A model generated the notes under the pieces. It made no database searches. It saw only the letters and a program-made list of their open reading frames with translations, and was not told the origin of the DNA. From Clostridia bacterium (GTDB lineage: Bacteria > Bacillota > Clostridia > Peptostreptococcales > JAAYPU01), in the NCBI GenBank assembly GCA_016278615.1, contig JADQBM010000113.1, forward strand, positions 1 to 58,323: a stretch of DNA of 58,323 bases. The letters are read 5' to 3'. This document shows positions 1 to 7,692 of this stretch, piece after piece. Positions within the stretch are counted from its first letter, which is position 1. The number at the start of each line of letters is the position of its first letter. A program made the position numbers and the translations under genes.

Positions 1-66
1 GAATAATGTGAAAACCCCATTACTCAGATATGGAATTTCATTTTACAATTAAGGGAGTTGAGAACT

Positions 67-855
67 ATGCAAAACGGAAAAATTATTGCCATTGCCAATC
101 AAAAAGGTGGTGTTGGAAAAACAACAACTGCTTTGAATTTAGCTTATGTATTATCAGAACAAGGTAAAAAAGTACTATTGGTTGATGTAGATCCTCAGTC
201 AAATCTCACCATGTGTTTTGGAGTGGACCGACCAGAAGAATTAGATACTACAATCTATCATTTAATGATGGCTGTTATTGAAGAAAGAGAACTGCCTGAC
301 AAGAATAAATACATTATATCCAACGGAAATATTGATCTTATTCCATGTAGTATTGAATTATCTGCAGTTGAAGTGAACTTGGTTAATGCTATGAGCCGAG
401 AAATTACATTAAGAACAATTTTGCAGAACTTAAGGAAAGATTATGATTACATCATAATAGATTGTATGCCTTCGCTGGGTATGCTTACAATCAATGCTTT
501 GGCTGCTTGTGATAGTGTACTGATAACAGCCACACCTCAGTACTTGTCAGCTAAGGGGTTAGAGCTTTTACTTAGGACAATTATTAAAGTCAAAAAGCGA
601 ATCAATCCTAATATTGAAATAGATGGCATTCTAATTACAATGTTTACAGACAGAACTATACTGTCAAGAGAAATATTGAATCTTATTAATGAAGCTTATG
701 GAAAACAAATAAGAATATTTGAAAACAAGATTCCTTCATCCATCAAAGTAGGAGAATCTAATCTGAAGAGTAAGAGCATTATAGAATATCAGCCCAATAA
801 CAAAGTGGCTATTGCTTACAATGAATTTACAAAGGAGTACATAAAAAATGAATGA
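67..855 (+). CDS. parA: ParA/Soj family partition ATPase
   Basis: A 262-residue ParA family protein that would form an ATP-dependent partition or maintenance system with the overlapping parB gene. The deviant Walker A motif (KGGVGKTTT) is near the N-terminus, followed by Walker A' (LLVDVDPQSN) and Walker B (YIIIDCMPS). The length is typical of Soj-like proteins. I chose the ATG at 67 because AAGGGAG (51-57) lies 9 bases upstream; a TTG at 58 abuts that site with no spacer. In ICEs such genes are thought to stabilise the excised circular form. The stop overlaps the parB start by 8 bases, so the two are probably translationally coupled. Confidence 0.93.
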   Translation: MQNGKIIAIANQKGGVGKTTTALNLAYVLSEQGKKVLLVDVDPQSNLTMCFGVDRPEELDTTIYHLMMAVIEERELPDKNKYIISNGNIDLIPCSIELSAVEVNLVNAMSREITLRTILQNLRKDYDYIIIDCMPSLGMLTINALAACDSVLITATPQYLSAKGLELLLRTIIKVKKRINPNIEIDGILITMFTDRTILSREILNLINEAYGKQIRIFENKIPSSIKVGESNLKSKSIIEYQPNNKVAIAYNEFTKEYIKNE

Positions 856-1822
856 AAAGAAGTTGCAGAGCTTTGAAGATATATTTGGGAAAATCGAAGA
901 ACCAAAAGAAACCGCAGGTGTTTCAGAAATAGAAATTGATTCATTAAAACCATTTCATAATCATCCGTTTAGAATTTATGAAGGACAAAGATTAAATGAT
1001 ATGGTAGAAAGCATTAAAGAAATGGGGGTTATGCTTCCCATCATAGCATTGAAAAAGAGCAATGATGAGTATATGATATTGTCTGGGCATAACAGGGTTA
1101 ATGCTGCAAAACTTGCAGGTCTAAGCAAAGTCCCAACAGTAATAAAAGAAGATCTAAGTGATGAGGAAGCAATGCTTATTGTAACTGAAACTAATCTTAT
1201 GCAGAGGTCGTTTTCGGATATGCTGCCATCAGAAAAAGCAAAAGCATTAAAGGCACATCATGAAGCACTCAGCAAGCAAGGTGCCAGAACAGAGTTGATA
1301 AATGAGATAAAAAATCTTGTTAAAGCCAGCGAAATACAGAGTAAAGGAACTTGTTCGCAAGTTGCGAACAGTAAGAAAACACTCTCGCTTGTTGGAAAAG
1401 AATATGATCTTTCAAAGGACACTGTTGCAAGATACATAAGATTATCATATTTAAATAAAGCGCTGCTTGACAGAGTAGATACCGGTGAGATTCCTTTTAT
1501 ACCTGCTGTTTCAATATCCTATCTGACAGATGAAATGCAGCTAATTATTGAAGCTTTACTTCAGGAATATAATTACAAAATAGATATGAAAAAAGCTGAC
1601 TTATTAAAACAGTATTTAGGCATCAATAAACTTGATGAAGAAAAAATCCGCAAGATACTATCTGCCGAGCTTGAAAAAAGTAAGAAGCCTCAGAAAGCAC
1701 CACCTTTGAAAATTAAACCAAAGATTATTCAACGCTTTTTCACTTCTGATTATAAGAATTCTGAAATAGAAGACGTTATTGAGAAAGCATTGGAGCTATA
1801 TTTTCAATCAGAAAAAAGTTAG
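848..1822 (+). CDS. parB: ParB/Spo0J family partition protein
   Basis: A 324-residue ParB family protein. The N-terminal ParB/Srx domain contains LSGHNRVNAAKLAG, the usual GxxRxxA-like nucleotide-binding box in its G-H-N-R form. It is followed by MQRSFSDMLPSEKAKAL and a central helix-turn-helix (KEYDLSKDTVARYIRL). The C-terminal part after residue ~240 is lysine-rich and less conserved. The gene overlaps parA by 8 bases, and an intrinsic-terminator-like hairpin follows at 1873-1898. Its presumed parS sites are not evident in the window. Confidence 0.9.
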   Translation: MNEKKLQSFEDIFGKIEEPKETAGVSEIEIDSLKPFHNHPFRIYEGQRLNDMVESIKEMGVMLPIIALKKSNDEYMILSGHNRVNAAKLAGLSKVPTVIKEDLSDEEAMLIVTETNLMQRSFSDMLPSEKAKALKAHHEALSKQGARTELINEIKNLVKASEIQSKGTCSQVANSKKTLSLVGKEYDLSKDTVARYIRLSYLNKALLDRVDTGEIPFIPAVSISYLTDEMQLIIEALLQEYNYKIDMKKADLLKQYLGINKLDEEKIRKILSAELEKSKKPQKAPPLKIKPKIIQRFFTSDYKNSEIEDVIEKALELYFQSEKS

Positions 1823-1872
1823 CTATAAAAGAAAATTAAATCACAGATTTAAGATTAATTATTGATAATTAT

Positions 1873-1898
1873 GGTCACTTCATTGTGACTCTTTTTTT
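1873..1898 (+). terminator. Intrinsic-terminator-like hairpin after parB
   Basis: GTCAC (1874-1878) and GTGAC (1885-1889) pair around the loop TTCATT. One flanking G-U pair can form, and a run of seven T follows (1892-1898). It sits just upstream of the ribosome binding site of the next gene, a placement that recurs at many transfer genes in this element. Confidence 0.6.
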
Positions 1899-1930
1899 AT
1901 TACTAAAATTTACGAAAGGTGGAATTTAAA

Positions 1931-2179
1931 ATGGTTCAAAGAGGAAAAGAAGCACATCAGGAGATAGCAGAAGTTATGGCTTGGATATTAGAGTTAGACA
2001 AAGAAACTGAGGGAAAAGTGAAACAGGCGTTTGACATATTAGGTTTTCAAACATTTTTCTCAAATATTGACTCTATGTATTTTACAGAAGATGTTAAAAG
2101 AAAATTTAAAACTTTAAGAATAGTTGTAGATGCTTTTAATGGTGATTTTGATTCAGTAGATTTAGAAGGTGATGAATAG
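1931..2179 (+). CDS. Small conserved-type acidic protein of unknown function
   Basis: An 82-residue acidic protein that I do not recognise. The ATG at 1931 is preceded by AAAGGTGG (1915-1922) at good spacing; an in-frame GTG at 1919 lies inside that site and is unlikely to be used. The predicted fold is mostly helical, with a charged C-terminus (DLEGDE) and no membrane segment. It sits between parB and the radC-like gene, and its stop is only 2 bases before the next ATG. It is therefore cotranscribed with radC and the primase-like gene, a grouping common in accessory regions of Firmicutes ICEs. Confidence 0.75.
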   Translation: MVQRGKEAHQEIAEVMAWILELDKETEGKVKQAFDILGFQTFFSNIDSMYFTEDVKRKFKTLRIVVDAFNGDFDSVDLEGDE

Positions 2180-2181
2180 TA

Positions 2182-2919
2182 ATGGCAAAAGAAATCAAGT
2201 ATTCAGATAGCTTTTTTAAAAGTCTCAACACACTGACTGGTATCCCAATTAAGAAGATTCAGGAATATGCTAAAGAAAATAATCCATTTAACATCTTGGA
2301 GCATCCAATGGTTGTAGAACCAAATACAAAACAGCTTGAAAGAATCGGAAAGCTCAATGAGTTCTTAGCTTCATACAATATTTTAAAAATGCAAGAAGAA
2401 GATAACAAAATTAAATTTAGATCACCTTCAGATGCTGGTCAATATTTTTTATCTCTTTTAGGTGGAATGAAAGACAAAGAACGATTTATGGTAGCCTTTT
2501 TAGATAATGGAAACAATATTATTGAAACAAAAACCGTCTCAGAAGGCAGCATAGATCAGGCTGTTGTTTACCCAAGAGATATCTTGAAGATGGCTATAGT
2601 TAATGATTGTAATGCTATGATCCTCTCTCATAATCATCCTGGTGGTTCAACGAACCCCTCAACGGAAGATAAAAATCTTACACAAAAAATAGTGGATATC
2701 TTCCATCCGTTAAATATAAAAGTACTGGATCATATCATTGTTGGTGCTGGCCGTTATTCATCCATGGCTGAAGAAAGATATCTACCGGAGGTAGGGGTAA
2801 ACAAAGCGTGTTATGATCCGATTGTATTTGATGAAAAAGCTGAAGCTAAAGAAATTGATCTGAATTATGACAGAAATGAATATATAGAGATGGAAGACGA
2901 AGAAATGATGGAATTATAA
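2182..2919 (+). CDS. RadC-like JAB/MPN domain protein
   Basis: A 245-residue protein with a JAB/MPN (RadC-type) metalloprotease-like domain in residues ~80-205. The metal-binding signature is intact: SHNHPGG followed by a downstream Ser and Asp (STED), matching the HxHx(n)SxxD pattern. The first 80 residues and the acidic tail (MEMEDEEMMEL region) are element-specific. Mobile-element RadC homologues are common and of uncertain biochemical role; the historical link to DNA repair is weak. Its start lies 2 bases after the preceding stop. Confidence 0.88.
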   Translation: MAKEIKYSDSFFKSLNTLTGIPIKKIQEYAKENNPFNILEHPMVVEPNTKQLERIGKLNEFLASYNILKMQEEDNKIKFRSPSDAGQYFLSLLGGMKDKERFMVAFLDNGNNIIETKTVSEGSIDQAVVYPRDILKMAIVNDCNAMILSHNHPGGSTNPSTEDKNLTQKIVDIFHPLNIKVLDHIIVGAGRYSSMAEERYLPEVGVNKACYDPIVFDEKAEAKEIDLNYDRNEYIEMEDEEMMEL

Positions 2920-2951
2920 TAGCATCTTTATATTTTGGAGGAGGGGATATT

Positions 2952-3854
2952 ATAAATTCAAATAAATATCACTTTACTGAAGAACAAATAGAACAGGCAA
3001 ATAGCATTAACATTATAAGCTATGCGGAGCAAGCTGGGTATACGATAAAAAAGGTTTCAACAAAATCCTATAAGATTGAAGGCTTTGGTGGACTTTATAT
3101 CAACGCTGATGGTAAACAGTGGCATTGGTTCTCACAGAACAAAGGCGGGGGTCCCATTCAATTTGTTATGGAAATGGAGAATAAAACATGGGTTGAAGCA
3201 ATTAAAGGACTTTTATGTATTGATATTAAAACCATAAGAAATATTCCATATCCTGCTGCAGAAGGAAAAGGTGAATTTATTCTTCCGGAGAAGAACGATA
3301 CCAACAAACATATTATTGCTTATCTCATACAATCAAGAGGGATAAATAAGGATGTTATTTATGACTTTATAAGTAAGAATAAACTTTATGAAAATAAGCA
3401 TAAAAGTTGTGTTTTTGTTGGATATGATACGGAAAGTGAAGCTAAATATGCTAGTGTTCGAAGCACCAATATTGAGGGAGAATCCTTTAGAGGAGATGTT
3501 AAAAAATCTGATAAAATTTATCCATTTTGTTATGAAGGAACAAGTAAAACTCTCTGTGTTTTTGAAGCTCCTATCGATTTAATGAGTTATTTATCTCTTG
3601 CTAAGTGGCATGGTATTAAGCACTTTAATCATCATTTGATTTCACTTGGAGGAGTTGCTGACAAGGCTCTTGACTATTACTTACAACAGCATAAGGATAT
3701 TGAAAGAATAGTGTTCTGCCTTGATAATGATGAAGCAGGGCACTTTGCATGTCAGCAGATAAACGAAAAGTATCATGAGCGTTATAAAATGCTCAGACAC
3801 AGTCCAATAGGCAAGGATTTTAATGAAGACTTGATTGCAGTCAAAAGAAAATAA
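2952..3854 (+). CDS. DUF3991/Toprim primase-like protein with a non-standard start codon (ATA)
   Basis: A DUF3991-type N-terminal domain is followed by a Toprim domain, a layout seen in ICE and plasmid primase-like proteins. The reading frame is open and clearly coding from 2952: residues ~18-70 contain INIISYAEQAG and WHWFSQNKGGGP, the DUF3991 core. No ATG, GTG or TTG occurs before the in-frame ATG at 3168, which lies inside the domain. A very strong ribosome binding site (GGAGGAGGGG, 2937-2946) precedes an ATA at 2952 by an ideal 7 bases counted from AGGAGG. Translation probably starts at ATA (or ATT at 2949), or an ATG was lost. The Toprim acidic residues are visible in VFEAPID and CLDNDEAG. 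A coding-like +1-frame tail continues to 3939. Confidence 0.8.
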   Translation: MNSNKYHFTEEQIEQANSINIISYAEQAGYTIKKVSTKSYKIEGFGGLYINADGKQWHWFSQNKGGGPIQFVMEMENKTWVEAIKGLLCIDIKTIRNIPYPAAEGKGEFILPEKNDTNKHIIAYLIQSRGINKDVIYDFISKNKLYENKHKSCVFVGYDTESEAKYASVRSTNIEGESFRGDVKKSDKIYPFCYEGTSKTLCVFEAPIDLMSYLSLAKWHGIKHFNHHLISLGGVADKALDYYLQQHKDIERIVFCLDNDEAGHFACQQINEKYHERYKMLRHSPIGKDFNEDLIAVKRK

Positions 3855-3952
3855 GCATTGGACGCAGGATAGGGAACCGACGAAAACATATGTAACTGAA
3901 ATGGATATGGAAGAGATGCAGATTGAGGAGTTTATTTGAACTATATTTAAGT

Positions 3953-3967
3953 ACACTATGGTATAAT
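3953..3967 (+). promoter_or_regulatory. Extended -10 promoter at left edge of cargo block
   Basis: TGGTATAAT (3959-3967) is a consensus TGn-extended -10 element. A weak TTGAAC (3936-3941) lies at a poor 20-base spacing, so the extended -10 probably carries recognition. The same TGGTATnAT nonamer occurs at 16129, 30095, 36179, 44796 and 53541, mostly at the start of cargo blocks. Confidence 0.55.
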
Positions 3968-4089
3968 ATGGATGTTGATGAAGAACATATTTAGGATCAA
4001 ACTTGATACTACTTTTTGTCTATCTAATGATTATAAGTAAAACGGTGACTCTAAATATTGAAGTTAAACTCGAAAAAGGAGCTGATTTT

Positions 4090-4206
4090 ATGAAAATTGT
4101 TATGTGTATTATAGGCATGATGGCAGGAGCTGTACTTCTGGAGCAGATGGTCGATGCGACTAAAATCATGAAGGTAGAAAATTGGAATGTAGAGTTTGTC
4201 CATTAA
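4090..4206 (+). CDS. Small membrane peptide, overlaps the tRNA-like element
   Basis: A 38-residue ORF with a hydrophobic N-terminal half (IVMCIIGMMAGAVLL) and a charged second half. The ATG at 4090 follows AAAGGAG (4075-4081) at 8 bases. It is downstream of the extended -10 promoter at 3959. Its 3' half coincides with the 5' half of a tRNA-like structure that starts at 4140, so the same RNA would have to serve both, or only one is real. No homologue is recognised. It ends in a double stop (TAATAA). Confidence 0.4.
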   Translation: MKIVMCIIGMMAGAVLLEQMVDATKIMKVENWNVEFVH

Positions 4207-4253
4207 TAATATGTTAGAGTACACGGGAGGTTCGATTCCTCCCTGCTCCGCCA
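4140..4253 (+). ncRNA. tRNA-like element (perfect acceptor and T arms, no normal anticodon arm)
   Basis: GGAGCAG (4140-4146) pairs perfectly over 7 bp with CTGCTCC (4243-4249), followed by a discriminator G and an encoded CCA (4250-4253). A canonical T arm is present: GGAGG (4226-4230), loop TTCGATT (4231-4237), CCTCC (4238-4242). A D-arm-like hairpin GGTC/GACT (4149-4152 and 4158-4161) follows the acceptor strand. The 64 bases between the D-like and T arms do not form an obvious anticodon arm, and the total length (114 nt) is too long for a normal tRNA. The text GATGCGAC after the acceptor loosely resembles the GGATTCGAC box of tmRNA, but the tmRNA alanine signal (G3-U70) is absent. It may be a tRNA mimic, a miniature tmRNA-like RNA or a decayed tRNA. 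Confidence 0.55.
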
Positions 4254-4539
4254 ATTCAATTTCAATAACCAAACAACCGATTTCATGAGGGCAAGCTTCC
4301 ACATTGTTTAACAATGTGCTTGATGGGATGTATCCCATACCCTCTTAATACTTGGAATAGGTCATCCCAAACCCTCAAGCAGTAATGCATAAAAACTGAC
4401 GTAATTAAAAAGATGCCGAAATAAATTTTAAAAATGTAACTTTGGAATTTGAAGGTTCTTTGGAGATTAAGTTAACATTTTAATGAACAAATTGGATTAC
4501 TAATTTGACAATACAAAGATATTGTGAGGAGGCTACAAA
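4254..4539 (+). other. Non-coding region with nested inverted repeats; oriT candidate
   Basis: No gene is seen. GAGGG (4287-4291) can pair with CCCTC (4340-4344) and enclose two hairpins. The first is CAAG/CTTG plus CACATTG/CAATGTG (4292-4322) with loop TTTAA; the second is ATGGGA/TCCCAT (4323-4338) with loop TGTA. Alternative partners exist downstream: CATCCC (4363-4368) for GGGATG, and a second CCCTC (4372-4376). The mobC-relaxase operon begins at 7372, beyond a cargo pair that could have been inserted between an origin of transfer and mobC. Inverted repeats beside relaxase genes are typical of oriT, so this is a candidate; a regulatory RNA is the alternative. The rest (4380-4525) shows nothing further. 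Confidence 0.4.
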
Positions 4540-5793
4540 TTGAAGGATGATATAAAGGATAGGAGCATTTCAAGTGGAAAACTAACTGTAGTAATTGGAA
4601 TAATAGTGATGAGCTATTTTTCAATAAAACTGAGCAATTTTCTTAATAGTATGGATGCTGAAAAATATTGGGTTGCTATACCATTATTCATTTTTCTAGT
4701 ATTGTATGTAGTACAAGCTTCATTTCAGAAGTATTTGATCTCTTTATTTGACTTACTAATAATAACTATAATCTCGACAATTATTATTGGTCTTGTTACA
4801 AAAACAACGACTCTTCATACTCTTTTTCTCATGTATGAAGAGTTTATAATTGTTGCTATATTTCTTATTTCATTTGTATGCTTGGTGGTGAATCTATACA
4901 GAAAAAGAGATGATTTTAATGAATCAGAGGATAAGGATGAATTGTTTAATTTGTTTTATATTAACACTTCAAAAGTACATGAAATTGCAATGCTAATTGA
5001 TAATAAAATAATGAAAACTGTTGAGAAAGAGAGAAGCACACAGCAAATTTTAAAATCGAACGCTTCCATGAATTTCAATATGTCTGGAGCTGGAGGAACT
5101 TCGGTAAATCATGCTACAGAAAACAGTAATAAGACGAGTGTTTATGAAAGCTTTGATGTTAAAACAACTAAATCAATAATGCTTAGAACAATATACTCGT
5201 CAATAAGAAAACGTGATTTAAACAAAGAAGTTTTAGGAAATATCTTGCTATTTGAAAATGTAGAATTGAAGCAACGTAATACTGATGATACGGTGATGGT
5301 ATTAAATGTTTTGAAAGATGGAAATATGAAACAGCTTTCAAAGGATGACAACTTCGAGTTAAATTTATCTAAAATGATGGATGAGATGTTGGATGATTTT
5401 ACTATTGACTATACATTCGATTATAATAACAATAATTACTTGATTAGAATACCTTATAAGTCTAAAGAGTACTTTGAGAACAGCTACTCTCATAATGATT
5501 TACAGTTAGGTAAACTTAGTGTCATAGGAATATATCGTGGGGAAATTGATTTCTCTAAGATTGATAGCATTTCGTCAAAATTCTTAGAATTATTTTCCGA
5601 ATCATATAAAGATGAAATAAGTCGTAATAATAAGAAAAAACAAGGAGGGTTATTACAAAGTTCAAATGCTGAAGTTGAGAAAGACTATGAGTTTAAAATT
5701 GAACATAATAAGCTTAAAGGCTTACATCATTTGATAGACTTAATAGCCATAATTCAAGAAATCAACGTCAAGGATGGTGGATTTAGTGAGTAA
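4540..5793 (+). CDS. Membrane protein with DUF6414-like cytoplasmic region (cargo, partner of AAA+ ATPase)
   Basis: A 417-residue protein with four hydrophobic segments in roughly residues 10-125, followed by a soluble region. The segment from about residue 140 (LFYINTSKVHEIAMLI, then a Gly/Ser/Asn-rich stretch with FNMSGAGG) resembles DUF6414 proteins, which I recall only from pattern, so this is tentative. I use the TTG at 4540 because GAGGAGG lies 7 bases upstream. The gene overlaps the following AAA+ gene, making a two-gene operon. It is AT-richer than the neighbouring mob genes and sits between the putative oriT region and mobC, as cargo would. A perfect 11-bp hairpin occurs within it (4809-4842). 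The function is unknown; a membrane-linked defence role is inference. Confidence 0.75.
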   Translation: MKDDIKDRSISSGKLTVVIGIIVMSYFSIKLSNFLNSMDAEKYWVAIPLFIFLVLYVVQASFQKYLISLFDLLIITIISTIIIGLVTKTTTLHTLFLMYEEFIIVAIFLISFVCLVVNLYRKRDDFNESEDKDELFNLFYINTSKVHEIAMLIDNKIMKTVEKERSTQQILKSNASMNFNMSGAGGTSVNHATENSNKTSVYESFDVKTTKSIMLRTIYSSIRKRDLNKEVLGNILLFENVELKQRNTDDTVMVLNVLKDGNMKQLSKDDNFELNLSKMMDEMLDDFTIDYTFDYNNNNYLIRIPYKSKEYFENSYSHNDLQLGKLSVIGIYRGEIDFSKIDSISSKFLELFSESYKDEISRNNKKKQGGLLQSSNAEVEKDYEFKIEHNKLKGLHHLIDLIAIIQEINVKDGGFSE

Positions 5794-7339
5794 ACTTCTG
5801 TATATTTATGATGTGGAAAATATATCAGCTTTAAGAGAAGAATTAGCTGATTTTGATTTTATTACTTTGACATCTATAATGAGAGATTGTGATACTGCAA
5901 GCAAAATATATAGATTAGATATATCTAATCATGCAATTGATTTGACTAATTTTTTTTATGATACAAGCAACAATAGATGGTATCGGGGAGTGGGAGAAGA
6001 ATATATTGAGGAGATAAATGAAAAGTTTCCTAGTGTAGTATTTACTTTGGTTTCCAGTGAAAAGGAAAAATTCAGCAATATGTATCCTTTCCTATTCAAC
6101 GACGACGATATACATTATTTCATCGCTGAAAGGGATAACGACCAAGTACCTGACGAAATCATTTATATAAATTCAACAACAAATGAAATCTTAGTATACA
6201 AAGATGTAAGTGAAATTTGTGAAGGTACAAACGAGATGAATATATTCAATTTTTCTCAACTTGTAAAAGACTTCAATGGTATTAATGCCAATTTCAATTT
6301 TGATAAATTAGAGAAGGACACTTCTTATCTGATAGATATAACATCATTAGTTGAATATCTTAAATTCAGAAAAGATCAAGTTTTTGTATACGAATTGATT
6401 TTTTGCGATTTGGCAAAAAGAAAGAATATAAAATACTTGATTCACAAGAAATCAATTGATTTTATGCATGAAATATTCCCGTTCATATTTAGAATCCAAA
6501 AAGACTTTAAATCACAGTCGGCAGATGAATGTACTAATTACGAAAATTTAGAGCGAAATGAAAGTGTTATTGATGATGTCGATCATATTAATAGCTCTTT
6601 AACTGAGCGATTACAAGGGCATGAGGATTTCAAACAGGCCTTTAAAGCAAACTTACTTAAATTTAAATTGTTAAATAGTATAGGACGACGCAAAATTATG
6701 TCGATTTTTATTTGTGGAAAATCAGGGATTGGCAAAACGGAATTTGCAAGATTGCTTTCTGAAATAATGTATCCTAATGAAGCTCAAATAAAGCTTAATT
6801 TTGGTAATTACTCAACAGAAGGTGTATTGAATAGTCTTATTGGATCTCCATTGGGTTATGTTGGTAGTGAAAAAGGTGGAGAATTGATTAACAAAGTAAA
6901 AGAATCGGAGTCTAAAGTAATTTTAATTGATGAGTTTGAAAAAGCTGATGGAACGGTATTTAATTTTTTCTATGAGCTACTTGAAGATGGACAATTTACA
7001 GATAGAGCAGGAAATATTCACGATTTGAATGGATATATCATAGTTTTCACATCAAATCTAAATATGAAAAATTATAACAAACTTATACCTGAACCATTAG
7101 ATTCAAGATTCGATATGAAATATTCTTTTACACCATTAAATAACGCAGAGAAGTTACGTTTTATTCAAGCGTATAGTGAAAGATTAATTCATGATATAAA
7201 AAATGAATTCAATATAACTTTTGATGAGGATGAACTTGATACTCAACTACTAGATTTAGTCGAATGTGATAACTTACGTGAAATAAAGAGAAGCATAGAA
7301 GATGTAGTTATTGAAGGGATAAAGTCGAACTTCAAATAA
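5786..7339 (+). CDS. Clp/HSP100-type AAA+ ATPase (cargo)
   Basis: A 517-residue protein whose first ~270 residues are unrecognised and whose C-terminal part is a ClpA/B-type AAA+ module. Visible are Walker A (GKSGIGKTE), pore-loop-like GYVGSEKGG, Walker B (VILIDEFEK), sensor 1 (FTSN) and an arginine-finger motif (LDSRFD). The GTG at 5786 is preceded by GGTGG at 5 bases; an in-frame ATG at 5774 has no usable ribosome binding site. The gene overlaps the upstream membrane-protein gene, so the two products probably act together. AAA+ ATPases coupled to membrane proteins recur in bacterial immune systems. Here no protease or nuclease domain is visible in either partner, so any effector mechanism is unknown. 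Confidence 0.82.
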   Translation: MSKLLYIYDVENISALREELADFDFITLTSIMRDCDTASKIYRLDISNHAIDLTNFFYDTSNNRWYRGVGEEYIEEINEKFPSVVFTLVSSEKEKFSNMYPFLFNDDDIHYFIAERDNDQVPDEIIYINSTTNEILVYKDVSEICEGTNEMNIFNFSQLVKDFNGINANFNFDKLEKDTSYLIDITSLVEYLKFRKDQVFVYELIFCDLAKRKNIKYLIHKKSIDFMHEIFPFIFRIQKDFKSQSADECTNYENLERNESVIDDVDHINSSLTERLQGHEDFKQAFKANLLKFKLLNSIGRRKIMSIFICGKSGIGKTEFARLLSEIMYPNEAQIKLNFGNYSTEGVLNSLIGSPLGYVGSEKGGELINKVKESESKVILIDEFEKADGTVFNFFYELLEDGQFTDRAGNIHDLNGYIIVFTSNLNMKNYNKLIPEPLDSRFDMKYSFTPLNNAEKLRFIQAYSERLIHDIKNEFNITFDEDELDTQLLDLVECDNLREIKRSIEDVVIEGIKSNFK

Positions 7340-7371
7340 CTTCTAATCGCTAACAGCAAAAGGAGGTCTAC

Positions 7372-7692
7372 ATGAACAAAAATCGTTTCATAGGTTTTCG
7401 AGTTACTGAAAAGGAATATCAGAAGATCGAAAGAAAGGCAAAGAAAGCAAAAATGAATATTAGTCAATATGTATCCCTGTCAGCACTTGGCAGGGATATT
7501 GTTGTTTTTGAAGATCTAAAAGAACTTACCCATCAATTAGCGAAAGTAGGAACTAATCTAAATCAAGTTACGATGTTGGCACATCAGGGAAGAATCAATG
7601 TAGTTGATCTGTCATCTGTGAAAAAGGTGGTTGAAGAGATATGGCAGTTATTGAATTCATTAACGGAGCAAACAAAACGTACGGGGCAATGA
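7372..7692 (+). CDS. mobC: MobC-like relaxosome accessory protein
   Basis: A 106-residue protein of the plasmid mobilization MobC type, which binds oriT DNA and helps the relaxase nick. The N-terminal ribbon-helix-helix pattern (IGFRVTEKEYQKIERKA) and the central LTHQLAKVGTNLNQ are characteristic of the family. The ATG at 7372 follows AAAGGAGG. It overlaps the relaxase gene by 52 bases in another frame, the usual mobC-mobA arrangement. A hairpin TATCCCTG/CAGGGATA (7472-7479 and 7491-7498) followed by a T-rich stretch lies inside the coding region. Confidence 0.9.
   Translation: MNKNRFIGFRVTEKEYQKIERKAKKAKMNISQYVSLSALGRDIVVFEDLKELTHQLAKVGTNLNQVTMLAHQGRINVVDLSSVKKVVEEIWQLLNSLTEQTKRTGQ

Noticed and set aside
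58-66. TTG start for parA
   Set aside because: It abuts the AAGGGAG ribosome binding site with no spacer; the ATG at 67 is correctly spaced.
3388-3582. A 64-residue ORF in another frame within the Toprim gene
   Set aside because: It lies entirely inside the conserved primase-like coding sequence and lacks a ribosome binding site.
4140-4253. Calling a standard tRNA gene
   Set aside because: Acceptor and T arms are perfect, but no 5-bp anticodon stem with a 7-base loop can be placed, and 114 bases is too long without an intron-like explanation. It is reported as tRNA-like only.
4051-4338. A 95-residue minus-strand ORF containing LAEQGGIEPPVYSN
   Set aside because: The GGIEPP string is the familiar artefact of translating the antisense of a tRNA T arm and acceptor. 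It confirms the tRNA-like element on the plus strand and is not a gene.
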